Assembly (NCBI RefSeq): GCF_027359925.1
Contig: NZ_CP114767.1
Span: forward strand, 4,080,501-4,144,500
Reading direction: 5' to 3'
Origin: Hymenobacter canadensis
Lineage (GTDB): Bacteria; Bacteroidota; Bacteroidia; Cytophagales; Hymenobacteraceae
Length of the DNA stretch: 64,000 nt
Below the pieces are notes generated by a model. The model saw nothing but the letters and a program-made list of their open reading frames with translations, did not search any database and was not told the DNA's origin. How positions within the stretch are numbered: position 1 is the first letter of the stretch; each line of letters starts with the position of its first letter. This document shows, one piece after another, positions 7,474 to 15,035 of the stretch. Position numbers and translations under genes: made by a program.

Positions 7474-9081
7474 TTGAGTAACGAATTAATCATTAATTCT
7501 ACTCAGGAAGGAGAACGGATTGCCCTGCTACAGGACAAGCGGCTCATCGAATATCATTTCGACCGCAACGACACCAATTACTCGGTGGGCGACATCTTCC
7601 TGGGCACGGTCAAGAAAGTTATGCCCGGTCTGAACGCCGCGTTCATTGATATCGGGTACGAAAAAGATGCGTTTCTGCACTACGGCGACCTGGGCGAGCA
7701 ATTTCCCTCGCTCAGCAAGTGGGTGCGGGGCGTACAGTCGCAGAAAACCCCCGTTGGCGCCCTCAAGTCGTTTGGCCTCGAAAAGCCGCTCGACAAAGTG
7801 GGCAAGATTGCCGACACCCTCAAGAAGAGCCAGCAAGTGCTGGTTCAGATTGTAAAAGAGCCCATTTCCACCAAGGGGCCGCGCCTGTCCACCGATATTT
7901 CGATGGCGGGCCGTTACCTGGTGCTGGTGCCTTTTTCGAACACCATCAGCGTGTCGAAGAAGATTGTGAGCAAGACGGAGCGCGAGCGGCTGAAGCGGCT
8001 CATTGCTTCCATCAAGCCCGACAACTTCGGCGTCATTATCCGCACGGTGGCCGAGGGCCGCGAAGTGGCCGAGCTGGACCGCGACATGCAGAGCATGACC
8101 AGCAAGTGGGAACAGCTCTTCACGGCGTTGCGCTCTGCTAAGTCCAACGACAAAGTGTTGGGCGAGCTGGGCCGCACCAGCTCCATGCTGCGCGACATGC
8201 TTAACGAGTCGTTTGATGCCATTACGGTGGATACGACGGCCCGCTACGAGGAAATGCGTGGCTATCTGGAGCAGATTGCGCCTGATAAGCTGGGCCTGCT
8301 GAAGCATTACACCGGCAAGGTGAAGGTGTTTGAGCATCTGGGCATTGAAAAGCAGCTGAAAACGCTGTTTGGCAAAACCGTGACGGTGCCCGGCGGCGGC
8401 TACCTGGTAATCGAGCACACCGAAGCCCTGCACGTCATCGACGTGAACTCCGGCAACAAGAGCAACCAGGAAAGCGACCAGGAAGCCACGGCTGTGATGG
8501 TGAACATGCTGGCAGCCAAGGAAGTAGCCCGGCAGCTCCGGCTGCGCGACATGGGCGGCATTATCGTCGTCGATTTCATTGACATGAAATCGGCGGAGAG
8601 CCGCAAGAAGGTGGAGGACGCAGTGTATCAGGTGATGAAACACGACAAAGCGCGCTACACCATTCTGCCCATCACCAAGTTCGGGCTGCTCCAGATTACG
8701 CGGCAGCGCGTGCGTCCGGCTGAGAACATCGTGACCGGGGAAGTGTGCCCTACCTGCGGCGGAACCGGCAAAATCTCGGCTTCCATCCAGGTAACTGACG
8801 AAATCGACAACAGCATCGAAGACTTGCTGGTGACGCAGAATCAGTCGGGCATTACGCTGCACGTGCATCCGTTCCTGCATGCCTACTACACCAAAGGCCT
8901 CGTAAGCCGGCAGATGAAGTGGTATCTGAAATACTACAAGTGGATCAAAGTCACCAAGGACACCAGCCTGGGGCTGACCGATTACCGCATCGAAGACGAA
9001 AACGGTGAGGAAATTGAGCTGCACTCGGCGGCGGCGGCCATGGCCCGCCTCCAGGACCACGAAGTAGATATTACCGATTAA
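7474..9081 (+). CDS. rng: Ribonuclease G/E family endoribonuclease
   Basis: 535 aa, starting with TTG (MSNELIINSTQEGERIALLQ). It cleaves single-stranded RNA at AU-rich sites in rRNA maturation and mRNA decay. Visible parts are the S1 domain in the first 130 residues (DIFLGTVKKVMPGLNAAFID), the DNase I-like catalytic domain with metal-binding aspartates in VIDVNSGN and GGIIVVDFIDM, and the zinc-link CPTCGGTG. Length is that of RNase G, without the long C-terminal degradosome scaffold of E. coli RNase E. Confidence 0.95.
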   Translation: MSNELIINSTQEGERIALLQDKRLIEYHFDRNDTNYSVGDIFLGTVKKVMPGLNAAFIDIGYEKDAFLHYGDLGEQFPSLSKWVRGVQSQKTPVGALKSFGLEKPLDKVGKIADTLKKSQQVLVQIVKEPISTKGPRLSTDISMAGRYLVLVPFSNTISVSKKIVSKTERERLKRLIASIKPDNFGVIIRTVAEGREVAELDRDMQSMTSKWEQLFTALRSAKSNDKVLGELGRTSSMLRDMLNESFDAITVDTTARYEEMRGYLEQIAPDKLGLLKHYTGKVKVFEHLGIEKQLKTLFGKTVTVPGGGYLVIEHTEALHVIDVNSGNKSNQESDQEATAVMVNMLAAKEVARQLRLRDMGGIIVVDFIDMKSAESRKKVEDAVYQVMKHDKARYTILPITKFGLLQITRQRVRPAENIVTGEVCPTCGGTGKISASIQVTDEIDNSIEDLLVTQNQSGITLHVHPFLHAYYTKGLVSRQMKWYLKYYKWIKVTKDTSLGLTDYRIEDENGEEIELHSAAAAMARLQDHEVDITD

Positions 9082-9123
9082 CCAAGTAGCGTGGTTGTCT
9101 GCGACAACTCCTCCTGAAAGAAG

Positions 9124-9161
9124 AAAAGCCCGCCCTACGGTATGTAGAGCGGGCTTTTTTT
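9124..9161 (+). terminator. Intrinsic terminator of rng
   Basis: AAAGCCCGC pairs with GCGGGCTTT across 15 nt, followed by further T. It is 43 bp after the rng stop. Confidence 0.8.
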
Positions 9162-9166
9162 ATGGC

Positions 9167-9267
9167 CTGTCATCCTGAGCGGAGCGAAGTATCCTATCAC
9201 GGCTGGGTCGCTATCAAACGATATAGTTCACGCGTGATAGAATCCTTCGCTCTGCTCAGGATGACAG
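9167..9267. repeat. Inverted-repeat element, copy a (CTGTCATCCTGAGC ends)
   Basis: The outer arms CTGTCATCCTGAGCGGAGCG and its near-complement at 9230-9267 enclose a shorter inner inverted repeat (TATCACG / CGTGATA). Same architecture as the elements at 11092, 33756, 42643, 47561, 49259 and 63116. It lies in the convergent gap between rng and the outer-membrane gene. Confidence 0.85.
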
Positions 9268-9270
9268 ACA

Positions 9271-9945
9271 CTAAAACTTCAAGCCCAGGTCCAGGGCGAA
9301 TTCGCTGTTTTTGAGGGTTACATCCTGGAAGTCGCGCTCATTGTCGAAGTACTTGTCGATGTTGAGCAGGCCGCGGTGGTAGCTCAGGCCGGCGAATACT
9401 TTGGTGCTCTGGCCCACCTGATATTCCACGCCCAGGCCCGCCAGCACGGCCGCTTCCGGGATGATGATGTGGTCGGAGGCTTTGGTTTCGGTGTTGTTGT
9501 TGCCGGGGTCGGTGTAGCGCTTCTCGCCGTTGATTTTGGCGGCAATGGCGCCGCCCACGCTACCGCCCAGCTGGAAGTAGAGCTTGGTGTCGGTGGTGAT
9601 GTCGTTGGTGAACAGCTTCACCGTGAGGGGCACTTCCAGGTACTGCATACCGATTTTCTGCTCTTGGCGGCGGCTGGTGTTGGGGTCGAAGTAGCTGATG
9701 GTGCCGCCCTTGCCCACCAGTTGCAGGCCCGAACTGAAGGCGTAGTTTTCGCCGAAGAAGTAGTCGACCACCAGGCCGCCGCCGATGGTGAGCTTGCTCT
9801 TCTCGTTTTTGAAGCCGAGCGTGCTCGGGGATTCGGTGCGCAGGTTGGTGATGGAAGGCGACAGTTTGAGGCCAATTTCGACCTGAGCCGAAGCCGTAGC
9901 GGCCGATGCACCCACCAAGAGGGCAGCAAGCAGAAGTTTTTTCAT
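9271..9945 (-). CDS. Outer-membrane beta-barrel protein (PorT-like family)
   Basis: 224 aa with a clean Sec signal peptide (MKKLLLAALLVGASAATASA). The mature part is alternating hydrophobic/polar strands typical of an 8-stranded barrel (IGGGLVVDYFFGENYAFSSG, YLEVPLTVKLF, AGLGVEYQVG), and the protein ends in a terminal Phe (ALDLGLKF), the Bam recognition feature. It resembles the broad outer_membrane_beta-barrel/PorT family of Bacteroidota; a true PorT role in T9SS cannot be claimed. A -7 box lies at 10019-10026, and gldB is divergent. Confidence 0.82.
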   Translation of the reverse strand: MKKLLLAALLVGASAATASAQVEIGLKLSPSITNLRTESPSTLGFKNEKSKLTIGGGLVVDYFFGENYAFSSGLQLVGKGGTISYFDPNTSRRQEQKIGMQYLEVPLTVKLFTNDITTDTKLYFQLGGSVGGAIAAKINGEKRYTDPGNNNTETKASDHIIIPEAAVLAGLGVEYQVGQSTKVFAGLSYHRGLLNIDKYFDNERDFQDVTLKNSEFALDLGLKF

Positions 9946-10018
9946 GGCGAAGGCGAGTTGAGTAAGCCGCGGAATACGATGCCGCTGGGCGCGGCGTTTG
10001 GTTTTGGCTAATTTCGCC

Positions 10019-10026
10019 CAAAGATA
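10019..10026 (-). promoter_or_regulatory. -7 box (TATCTTTG) for the outer-membrane gene
   Basis: A perfect TAnnTTTG match on the minus strand, giving a leader of about 65 nt. It lies just upstream of the divergent gldB start region. Confidence 0.55.
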
Positions 10027-10052
10027 GAAGCATGCCCCACTTTCCTTTTGCT

Positions 10053-11075
10053 ATGCGCCCCATTCTGCCCGCCATACTTGGTTGCTGCCTGCTGCTGCTG
10101 GCCGCCTGCGGCCGCGACAAATCCTCTTCCGCCTGCACGCCTGACCCGGCCGTGGCCAGCGTTTCGGCGCCTGTGCAGCTGACCCGGCTGGAAAAGTCCT
10201 TCTTCCAGATCCGGAATACGGCCGATGCCCAGCGCTTTCTGGCCGAGCAGCCGCTCTTTGCTAATCAGTTTCTGCAGCGCCGCCAGTTTCCGTCGGATGA
10301 GGTGCTGGCGGGCACGCTCACGCGCCTGGCCACCAACCAGGGCCTGCAGGTGCTCGGCCGCCAGACCGACAGCGTATTTCAGGATTCAGGCAAGCTGAAA
10401 ACCGGGCTGGAAGGCATGTTCCAGCATATTCGCTACAACTTCCCCGCGTTCCGGGTGCCACCCGTGCAAACGTTTGTGTCGGGCTTGAGCCAGGATATGT
10501 TCGTGAACGACAGCCTGATAGTGCTGGGGCTGGATTTCTTCGTGGGGCCCGCGGCGCGCTACCGCCCCAATGTGCCGGAGTACATCCTGCGCCGCTACCG
10601 CCCCGAGTACGTGCTGCCCACCGCCGCGCTGGCCATCAGCAGCAAGTACAACAAGAAGGAGCTCACCAACCAGACCATGCTGGGCGAGATGGTGCAGTTT
10701 GGTAAGGCGCTATACTTCGCGGAGCGGGTGCTGCCCTGCACCGCCGATTCGCTGCTCATCGGCTACACTGACAGGGAGCTGCAGGGCGTGTATTTCAACG
10801 AGAGCAAGATCTGGGCGCACTTCCTCGACAAGAAGCTGCTCTACAACACCGCCCCGTTTACGGTGCAGAAGTACGTGGGCGAGCGGCCCAACATCCCCGA
10901 AATCGACAAAACCTGCCCCGGCCGCATCGGGGCCTGGGTGGGCTGGCAGATTGTGCGCAAGTACATGGCCGAAAACCCCAAAGTAACCCTGGCCCAACTG
11001 ATGGCCGACAAAAATCCGCAACACATCCTCAATGAGTCACACTACCGCCCGCGGCCGCGCCGGGCGGAGCGGTAG
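10053..11075 (+). CDS. gldB: Gliding motility lipoprotein GldB
   Basis: 340 aa from the ATG at 10053 (MRPILPAILGCCLLLLAAC), which puts the lipobox LLAAC at a normal distance; an upstream ATG at 10032 would add seven residues. The GldB family signatures are present: FFQIRNTADAQRFL, then the region around QTFVSGLSQDMFVNDSLIVL, ILRRYRPEYVLP, and GWQIVRKYMAENP near the end. GldB is an envelope lipoprotein required for gliding in Flavobacterium johnsoniae and is kept in non-gliding relatives. The usual downstream partner gldC is not next to it. Confidence 0.88.
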   Translation: MRPILPAILGCCLLLLAACGRDKSSSACTPDPAVASVSAPVQLTRLEKSFFQIRNTADAQRFLAEQPLFANQFLQRRQFPSDEVLAGTLTRLATNQGLQVLGRQTDSVFQDSGKLKTGLEGMFQHIRYNFPAFRVPPVQTFVSGLSQDMFVNDSLIVLGLDFFVGPAARYRPNVPEYILRRYRPEYVLPTAALAISSKYNKKELTNQTMLGEMVQFGKALYFAERVLPCTADSLLIGYTDRELQGVYFNESKIWAHFLDKKLLYNTAPFTVQKYVGERPNIPEIDKTCPGRIGAWVGWQIVRKYMAENPKVTLAQLMADKNPQHILNESHYRPRPRRAER

Positions 11076-11091
11076 GGCTTGTCAACCAGAC

Positions 11092-11184
11092 CGTCATACT
11101 GAGCTTGCCGAGGCATCTCTACTGTTTTGTTGCTACCATTCAATTAGCCAGAGGTAGAGATGCTTCGGCAGGCTCAGCATGACG
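11092..11184. repeat. Inverted-repeat element, copy b (CGTCATACTGAGC ends)
   Basis: CGTCATACTGAGCTTGCCGA opposite TCGGCAGGCTCAGCATGACG at the other end, with inner AGAGGTAGAGATGC and GCATCTCTAC pairing. A variant sequence class of the family, between gldB and the glycosyltransferase. Confidence 0.85.
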
Positions 11185-11222
11185 CTCTGGCTATTTCCAG
11201 ACCCAGCCTAAATTCCACCAGC

Positions 11223-12434
11223 GTGCACATTGCCGTTTTCAGCCAGTATCATACCAACCCGGATTGCCCGGCCACGAGCCGGCACTACGCGTTGCTGGCG
11301 TACCTGGCCCGGCAGCACCGCATCACGCTGATCAGCACGTGCACCTGGGAGCCGCAGCGGCTTACGCAGCAGTATCCGTGGGTGCCGGCTGGCGTGGAGC
11401 TGCGCGTGGCTGATGTGCCCTATACCAACCGGATGGGCGTGGCGCGGCGCGGCCTGGCGTTTGCGCAGTACGCGGCCTACGCCGTGCGCGAAGGCCTGCG
11501 CATCGACCGGCCCGACGTTATCTGGGGCATCAGCACGCCGCTGACGGCGGCCTGGGCGGCGGCCCAGGTGGCGCGGCGGCGCAAGGTGCCGTGGGTGTTT
11601 GAGGTGCAGGATCTGTGGCCTTCGTTCCCGATTGCCATGGGCGCCGTGCCCAACCGCTGGGCCCAGCGCCGCCTGTTTGCGTTGGAAAAAAGCCTGTACG
11701 GCAGTGCCCGCCACATCATGGCCCTTTCGCCGGACATGACGCGCTACGTGCAGGCCACCGCACAAACCGCAAGCATGGCCCCATCCCGGGTAAGCACCGT
11801 GCTCAACGGCACCGACTTGGAGCTGGCAGCGCTGGCCACCGACGAAGCCGTGGCCACGCTGCGCCGCGAGCAGGGACTGGACGGCCGCCGCGTGGTACTG
11901 TATGCCGGCACGCTGGGCCGCGCCAATGATATCCCAACGCTGCTGGCCGCCGCCGAGCTGCTGGCCGCCCAGCGGCCGGAGATGGTGTGGCTGTTTATGG
12001 GCCTGGGGTTCGATGAGCCGCGGGTACGGGAGGCTGCGGCCCGGTGCCCGGCCATCCGGGTGGTGCCACCGCAGCCCCGGCACGCTGTATTCAGTTGGTT
12101 CCGGCTGGCAGAGGTATCCGTAGTGTCGTTTCTGGGGCTGCCGGTGCTCGATGCCAACTCGCCGGCTAAGTTCTACGACAGCCTGGCCGTGGGCACGCCG
12201 GTAGTCGTCACCAACAACGGCTGGACTCGCGAGCTGGTGGAGACCCACGGCTGCGGCTGGTTTTCGCCGCCGAGCGATGCGCCGGCCCTGGCGCAGCTGC
12301 TACACACGCTGCTGGAGCAACCCGAGCAGCTACGCGACGCCGGCGCCGCCGGTCGGCAGGTAGCCGCCACCGCCTTCGACCGACAGCAACTAGCCGCCAC
12401 TGTGCAGGAGATTCTGGAGGCCGCCGCCCGGTAG
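11223..12434 (+). CDS. Glycosyltransferase family 4 (WbuB-like)
   Basis: A GT-B fold glycosyltransferase that probably adds a sugar to a cell-surface polysaccharide. I start it at the GTG at 11223 (MHIAVFSQYHTNPDCPATSR), which matches how the family begins; an in-frame ATG at 11160 lies inside the inverted-repeat element and gives a meaningless extension. Seen: the acceptor domain in the first 190 residues (WVFEVQDLWPSFPIAMGAV), then the donor domain with VVLYAGTLGRANDIPTLL and the nucleotide-sugar motif DANSPAKFYDSLAVGTPVV. There are no neighbouring polysaccharide genes. Confidence 0.85.
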   Translation: MHIAVFSQYHTNPDCPATSRHYALLAYLARQHRITLISTCTWEPQRLTQQYPWVPAGVELRVADVPYTNRMGVARRGLAFAQYAAYAVREGLRIDRPDVIWGISTPLTAAWAAAQVARRRKVPWVFEVQDLWPSFPIAMGAVPNRWAQRRLFALEKSLYGSARHIMALSPDMTRYVQATAQTASMAPSRVSTVLNGTDLELAALATDEAVATLRREQGLDGRRVVLYAGTLGRANDIPTLLAAAELLAAQRPEMVWLFMGLGFDEPRVREAAARCPAIRVVPPQPRHAVFSWFRLAEVSVVSFLGLPVLDANSPAKFYDSLAVGTPVVVTNNGWTRELVETHGCGWFSPPSDAPALAQLLHTLLEQPEQLRDAGAAGRQVAATAFDRQQLAATVQEILEAAAR

Positions 12435-12492
12435 ATGCATCTGCTTTGTACTTCAGTGAGCTACTTTTATACTAAGTTGTGCTAACGAAGCA

Positions 12493-13191
12493 CTATTTGC
12501 TTGGTTTAGGAGCTTTGGCAGCAGATTTTTGGCTTGCCTTCAGCGCTTTAGATGTGGCGTCGGCGTAGTATTTGCACCAGCTGCTGAGCGGGCACACGGT
12601 GCATTTGGGCTGACGGGCCACGCAAATGTACCGGCCGTGCAAAATGAGCCAGTGGTGGGCTTTCGGGATTAGCTCCTCTGGAATGTGGCGCACCAGCTCC
12701 TTCTCCACGGCCAGCGGCGTGGTGGCGGTGCGCGGAACCAGCCCCAGCCTATGCGACACCCGGAACACGTGCGTATCCACGGCCATAGCTGGCTGGTTGT
12801 AAATCACCGATACTACCACATTGGCTGTTTTGCGGCCCACGCCCGGCAGCCGCTGTAGCTCTTCAATAGTGCTGGGCACCTCCCCACCAAATTCGCTGAC
12901 CAGCAGCCGGCCCAGTCCCGCCAGGTGCTTGGCCTTGTTGTTTGGATACGACACGCTCCGGATAAACGGGAAAATATCCTCCTGCGAAGCCGCGGCCAGC
13001 CGCTCGGGGGTTGGAAACTGCTCCATCAGGGCGGGCATCACCATGTTTACCCGCTTATCGGTGCACTGGGCGCTGAGCACTACGGCCACAATCAGCTCGT
13101 AGGGTGAAGCGTAATGCAGCTCGGTTTCCGGGGCCGGAAAGTTGGTGGTGAAGTAGTCGAGGAAGTGGCGAAAACGCTCGGCTTTGCGCAT
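12493..13191 (-). CDS. nth: Endonuclease III (Nth)
   Basis: A 232-aa bifunctional DNA glycosylase/AP lyase for oxidised pyrimidines. The helix-hairpin-helix LPGVGRKTANVV contains the Schiff-base lysine, VDTHVFRVSHRLGL holds the catalytic aspartate, and the iron-sulfur loop is C-x6-C-x2-C-x5-C (CVARQPKCTVCPLSSWC). The last 20 residues form a Lys/Ser-rich tail beyond the usual end. Its -7 box lies inside the terminator hairpin of the sigma-factor operon. Confidence 0.95.
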   Translation of the reverse strand: MRKAERFRHFLDYFTTNFPAPETELHYASPYELIVAVVLSAQCTDKRVNMVMPALMEQFPTPERLAAASQEDIFPFIRSVSYPNNKAKHLAGLGRLLVSEFGGEVPSTIEELQRLPGVGRKTANVVVSVIYNQPAMAVDTHVFRVSHRLGLVPRTATTPLAVEKELVRHIPEELIPKAHHWLILHGRYICVARQPKCTVCPLSSWCKYYADATSKALKASQKSAAKAPKPSK

Positions 13192-13259
13192 GAGAAAGTA
13201 GCTGAGTAAGGGCGTAATTAAGTAGGGCGGAGCTCTGACGAATCAGGCTGGGTTACTCA

Positions 13260-13313
13260 TAAAAAAGGCGGACTGCTGCAAAGGTACCGGCTGGTAGCTT
13301 TGCGGCAGTCCGC
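13260..13313 (-). terminator. Terminator of the ECF sigma operon, containing the nth -7 box
   Basis: On the minus strand GCGGACTGCCGCAAAG pairs with CTTTGCAGCAGTCCGC (one mismatch), followed by CTTTTTTAT. The base of the loop side carries TACCTTTG (13279-13286), the perfect -7 box facing nth. Confidence 0.7.
13279..13286 (-). promoter_or_regulatory. -7 box (TACCTTTG) for nth
   Basis: A perfect TAnnTTTG match, about 88 bp upstream of the nth ATG, embedded in the terminator hairpin arm. No clear -33 element was seen. Confidence 0.5.
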
Positions 13314-13354
13314 TTTGTCGTAGCATTTACTCGTTATTCCCTTGCTCAGTTGCT

Positions 13355-13585
13355 CTACGCTGAGCGTAGAAAGGTGCGTGAGTACTGCAGGATGGCCTCC
13401 GTGCTGCGCTGGCTGGGTTTGCGGCGCAGAGCATCGAGGGCGCGCTGGGCCAGCAGCAGGTCGGCGCAGGTGGCCGCCAGATCGGCATCGTGCTGCAGGG
13501 CCTGCTCTACTTCCTGCTGCTCGTTAGCCGGCAATTCGTTGTACACGTACCGGAGCAGTTTCTCGTGGGTAAAGGTTTTGATCAT
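13355..13585 (-). CDS. Small putative anti-sigma factor
   Basis: 76 aa, overlapping the 3' end of the ECF sigma gene by 62 bp in another frame, which implies translational coupling. The sequence (FTHEKLLRYVYNELPANEQQEVEQAL) has the L-x2-Y-x3-EL-x3-E pattern of anti-sigma N-terminal helices but no HxxxCxxC zinc motif and no membrane segment. The cytoplasmic anti-sigma role is inferred from position and helix pattern. An intrinsic terminator follows. Confidence 0.65.
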   Translation of the reverse strand: MIKTFTHEKLLRYVYNELPANEQQEVEQALQHDADLAATCADLLLAQRALDALRRKPSQRSTEAILQYSRTFLRSA

Positions 13586-14159
13586 AGAAAATGGGTTGTG
13601 CGGCCATTTTTTTCCGCAAATTGATCAGCGCGTAACGCATCCGCCCCAGCGCCGTGTTGATGCTGACGCCAGTGGCATCCGCAATTTCCTGAAAGCTCAT
13701 GTCGCCGTAGTGGCGCATCACCAGCACTTCCTTCTGCGCGGCGGGCAGTTCCTGTATTAACTCCCGAAGCCGTGCGTAGGTTTCTTCGCGGGTCAGCGCG
13801 GCTTCTACTCCTTCTTCCGCGTGCGAAAGAGAGTTGAAGGCATGGCTCGTCGTGTCGAGGTTGAGCAGCGGGCTGCGCTTCTCCCGACGGAAAAAGTCGA
13901 TGGCCAAGTTGTGGGCTATGCGGCAGATCCAAGAGGAAAACTTGCCTTCCTCGTTGTAGCGGCCGCCTTTCATGGTATGGATAGCCTTGATGAACGTATC
14001 CTGCAGCAGATCTTCGGCCACGTCTTCGTCGCGCACGATCAGCATGATAGTGGTGAAGACACGGGCTTTGTACCGCTCGAGCAAATGCGCGAAGGCCTCT
14101 TCATTGCCGGCAATGTAAAGGGATATGAGAGCGGAATCGCTCAGCTGCATGGTTTCCAT
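13524..14159 (-). CDS. RNA polymerase ECF sigma factor
   Basis: A 211-aa sigma-70 family factor with region 2 (LLERYKARVFTTIMLIVRDE, then AEDLLQDTFIKA, GKFSSWICRIAHNLAIDFFR) at residues 20-95 and region 4 (LPAAQKEVLVMRHYGDMSFQ and EIADATGVSINTALGRMRYA) at 135-185. The last 20 residues overlap the anti-sigma gene. A full -33/-7 promoter lies at 14257-14287. It should direct RNA polymerase to a dedicated promoter set, probably for envelope stress, but the target is unknown. Confidence 0.92.
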   Translation of the reverse strand: METMQLSDSALISLYIAGNEEAFAHLLERYKARVFTTIMLIVRDEDVAEDLLQDTFIKAIHTMKGGRYNEEGKFSSWICRIAHNLAIDFFRREKRSPLLNLDTTSHAFNSLSHAEEGVEAALTREETYARLRELIQELPAAQKEVLVMRHYGDMSFQEIADATGVSINTALGRMRYALINLRKKMAAQPIFYDQNLYPRETAPVRVQRIAG

Positions 14160-14256
14160 AAAGGCTACGGGTTAAGGAACGTAGAGCTTTAGGCCATATT
14201 GTGCAGTTGCCGGTGAAATTCTGGTAAATGAGCGGAGGATGAAGAACCTCCTGAAC

Positions 14257-14287
14257 CAAATGTAGAGAACTGCCGGCCGAATCACAA
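14257..14287 (-). promoter_or_regulatory. Promoter of the ECF sigma operon; rest of the 304-bp gap is empty
   Basis: On the minus strand TTG (14287-14285), 20 bp, TACATTTG (14264-14257). The predicted start near 14250 gives a 90-nt leader. The rest of the gap 14160-14463 is AT-rich (runs of A and T near 14320-14345) with no other recognisable element. Confidence 0.6.
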
Positions 14288-14463
14288 CGCGTGACTGGGG
14301 TGGACCAAATATTTTTTCAATATTTTTTCAAACTGTCTATAGAATATGCAAAATACCTGCTGCTTTATTGCCCCAATTAGCTCTTAGGGCCCGCAAATCC
14401 TTGATTTAGCGCTTCTCAAAAAAGTTTCCTCGTAGCAGGTGGTTTCCCACGTTCGATGCTTGG

Positions 14464-14892
14464 CTACACGCTTTCGTGCTGGCGCCGCCGGTTCAGCCAG
14501 GCAGTAGCCAGCCCCTCATCCGTGAACAGGCGTACATGGCATTGCGCGTTCGTCACCATCGGCGCTCCCGACTCCTGGTCGATGGCCGCTAAGTGGCTTG
14601 GCGACACCAGAAACGCCAGGTATACCCGGCCGCCCAGGCGTGGGGCCAGCAGGGGCAGGAAGGTTTCCAAGGTCCAGAGCGTGTCGTCTTCGCTGCTGGT
14701 GCCGCGCCGCCGCAGGTCGAGCAGCCAGAAGCGGCATTTCGGGGGCGTGGCAGCGGCCAGCAGCGCCTCATAGCTCTGCTGCAGTTCGGGCGTGGAAACC
14801 GGCCGCAGCCACCGCCCCAGCAGCACCTGCAAATCGGGGCGAAAGGTCAACTCCGCAAAATCGGCCAGAGGGGTAGGGGTAGGCATAAGCAA
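14464..14892 (-). CDS. Hypothetical protein, 142 aa, STAS/SpoIIAA-like fold possible
   Basis: No signal peptide or membrane segment, so cytoplasmic. The layout (a short basic beta strand, CRFWLLDLRRRG, then LETFLPLLAPRLGGRVYLAFLVSP and a C-terminal helix FTDEGLATAWLNRRRQ) resembles the STAS-like proteins common in Bacteroidota that follow their host's activity with DLR.RG at the core. The family assignment is a guess from the pattern. A -7 box TAACTTTG lies upstream at 14957-14964. Confidence 0.6.
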   Translation of the reverse strand: MLMPTPTPLADFAELTFRPDLQVLLGRWLRPVSTPELQQSYEALLAAATPPKCRFWLLDLRRRGTSSEDDTLWTLETFLPLLAPRLGGRVYLAFLVSPSHLAAIDQESGAPMVTNAQCHVRLFTDEGLATAWLNRRRQHESV

Positions 14893-14956
14893 AGGATAGG
14901 AAAAAGCAGCCGAATACGCTACGGTGTACCAAGTTTACGAAGAACGCAGCGTGCCA

Positions 14957-14964
14957 CAAAGTTA
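14957..14964 (-). promoter_or_regulatory. -7 box (TAACTTTG) for the 142-aa gene
   Basis: A perfect TAnnTTTG match on the minus strand, about 65 bp before the ATG at 14892. Confidence 0.5.
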
Positions 14965-15001
14965 GGGCTGCTGAAAGCAACCGGCTTCCGCCGGGTGCGG
15001 C

Positions 15002-15009
15002 TACCTTTG
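15002..15009 (+). promoter_or_regulatory. -7 box (TACCTTTG) for the MFS gene
   Basis: A perfect TAnnTTTG match giving a leader of about 20 nt before the ATG at 15036. Confidence 0.55.
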
Positions 15010-15035
15010 CCTGCTCGTCTGTATCAAGCTACCCT

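Noticed and set aside
9167..9267. The inverted-repeat elements as tRNA or structured RNA genes
   Set aside because: No cloverleaf or conserved loop; only the paired arms are conserved among copies.
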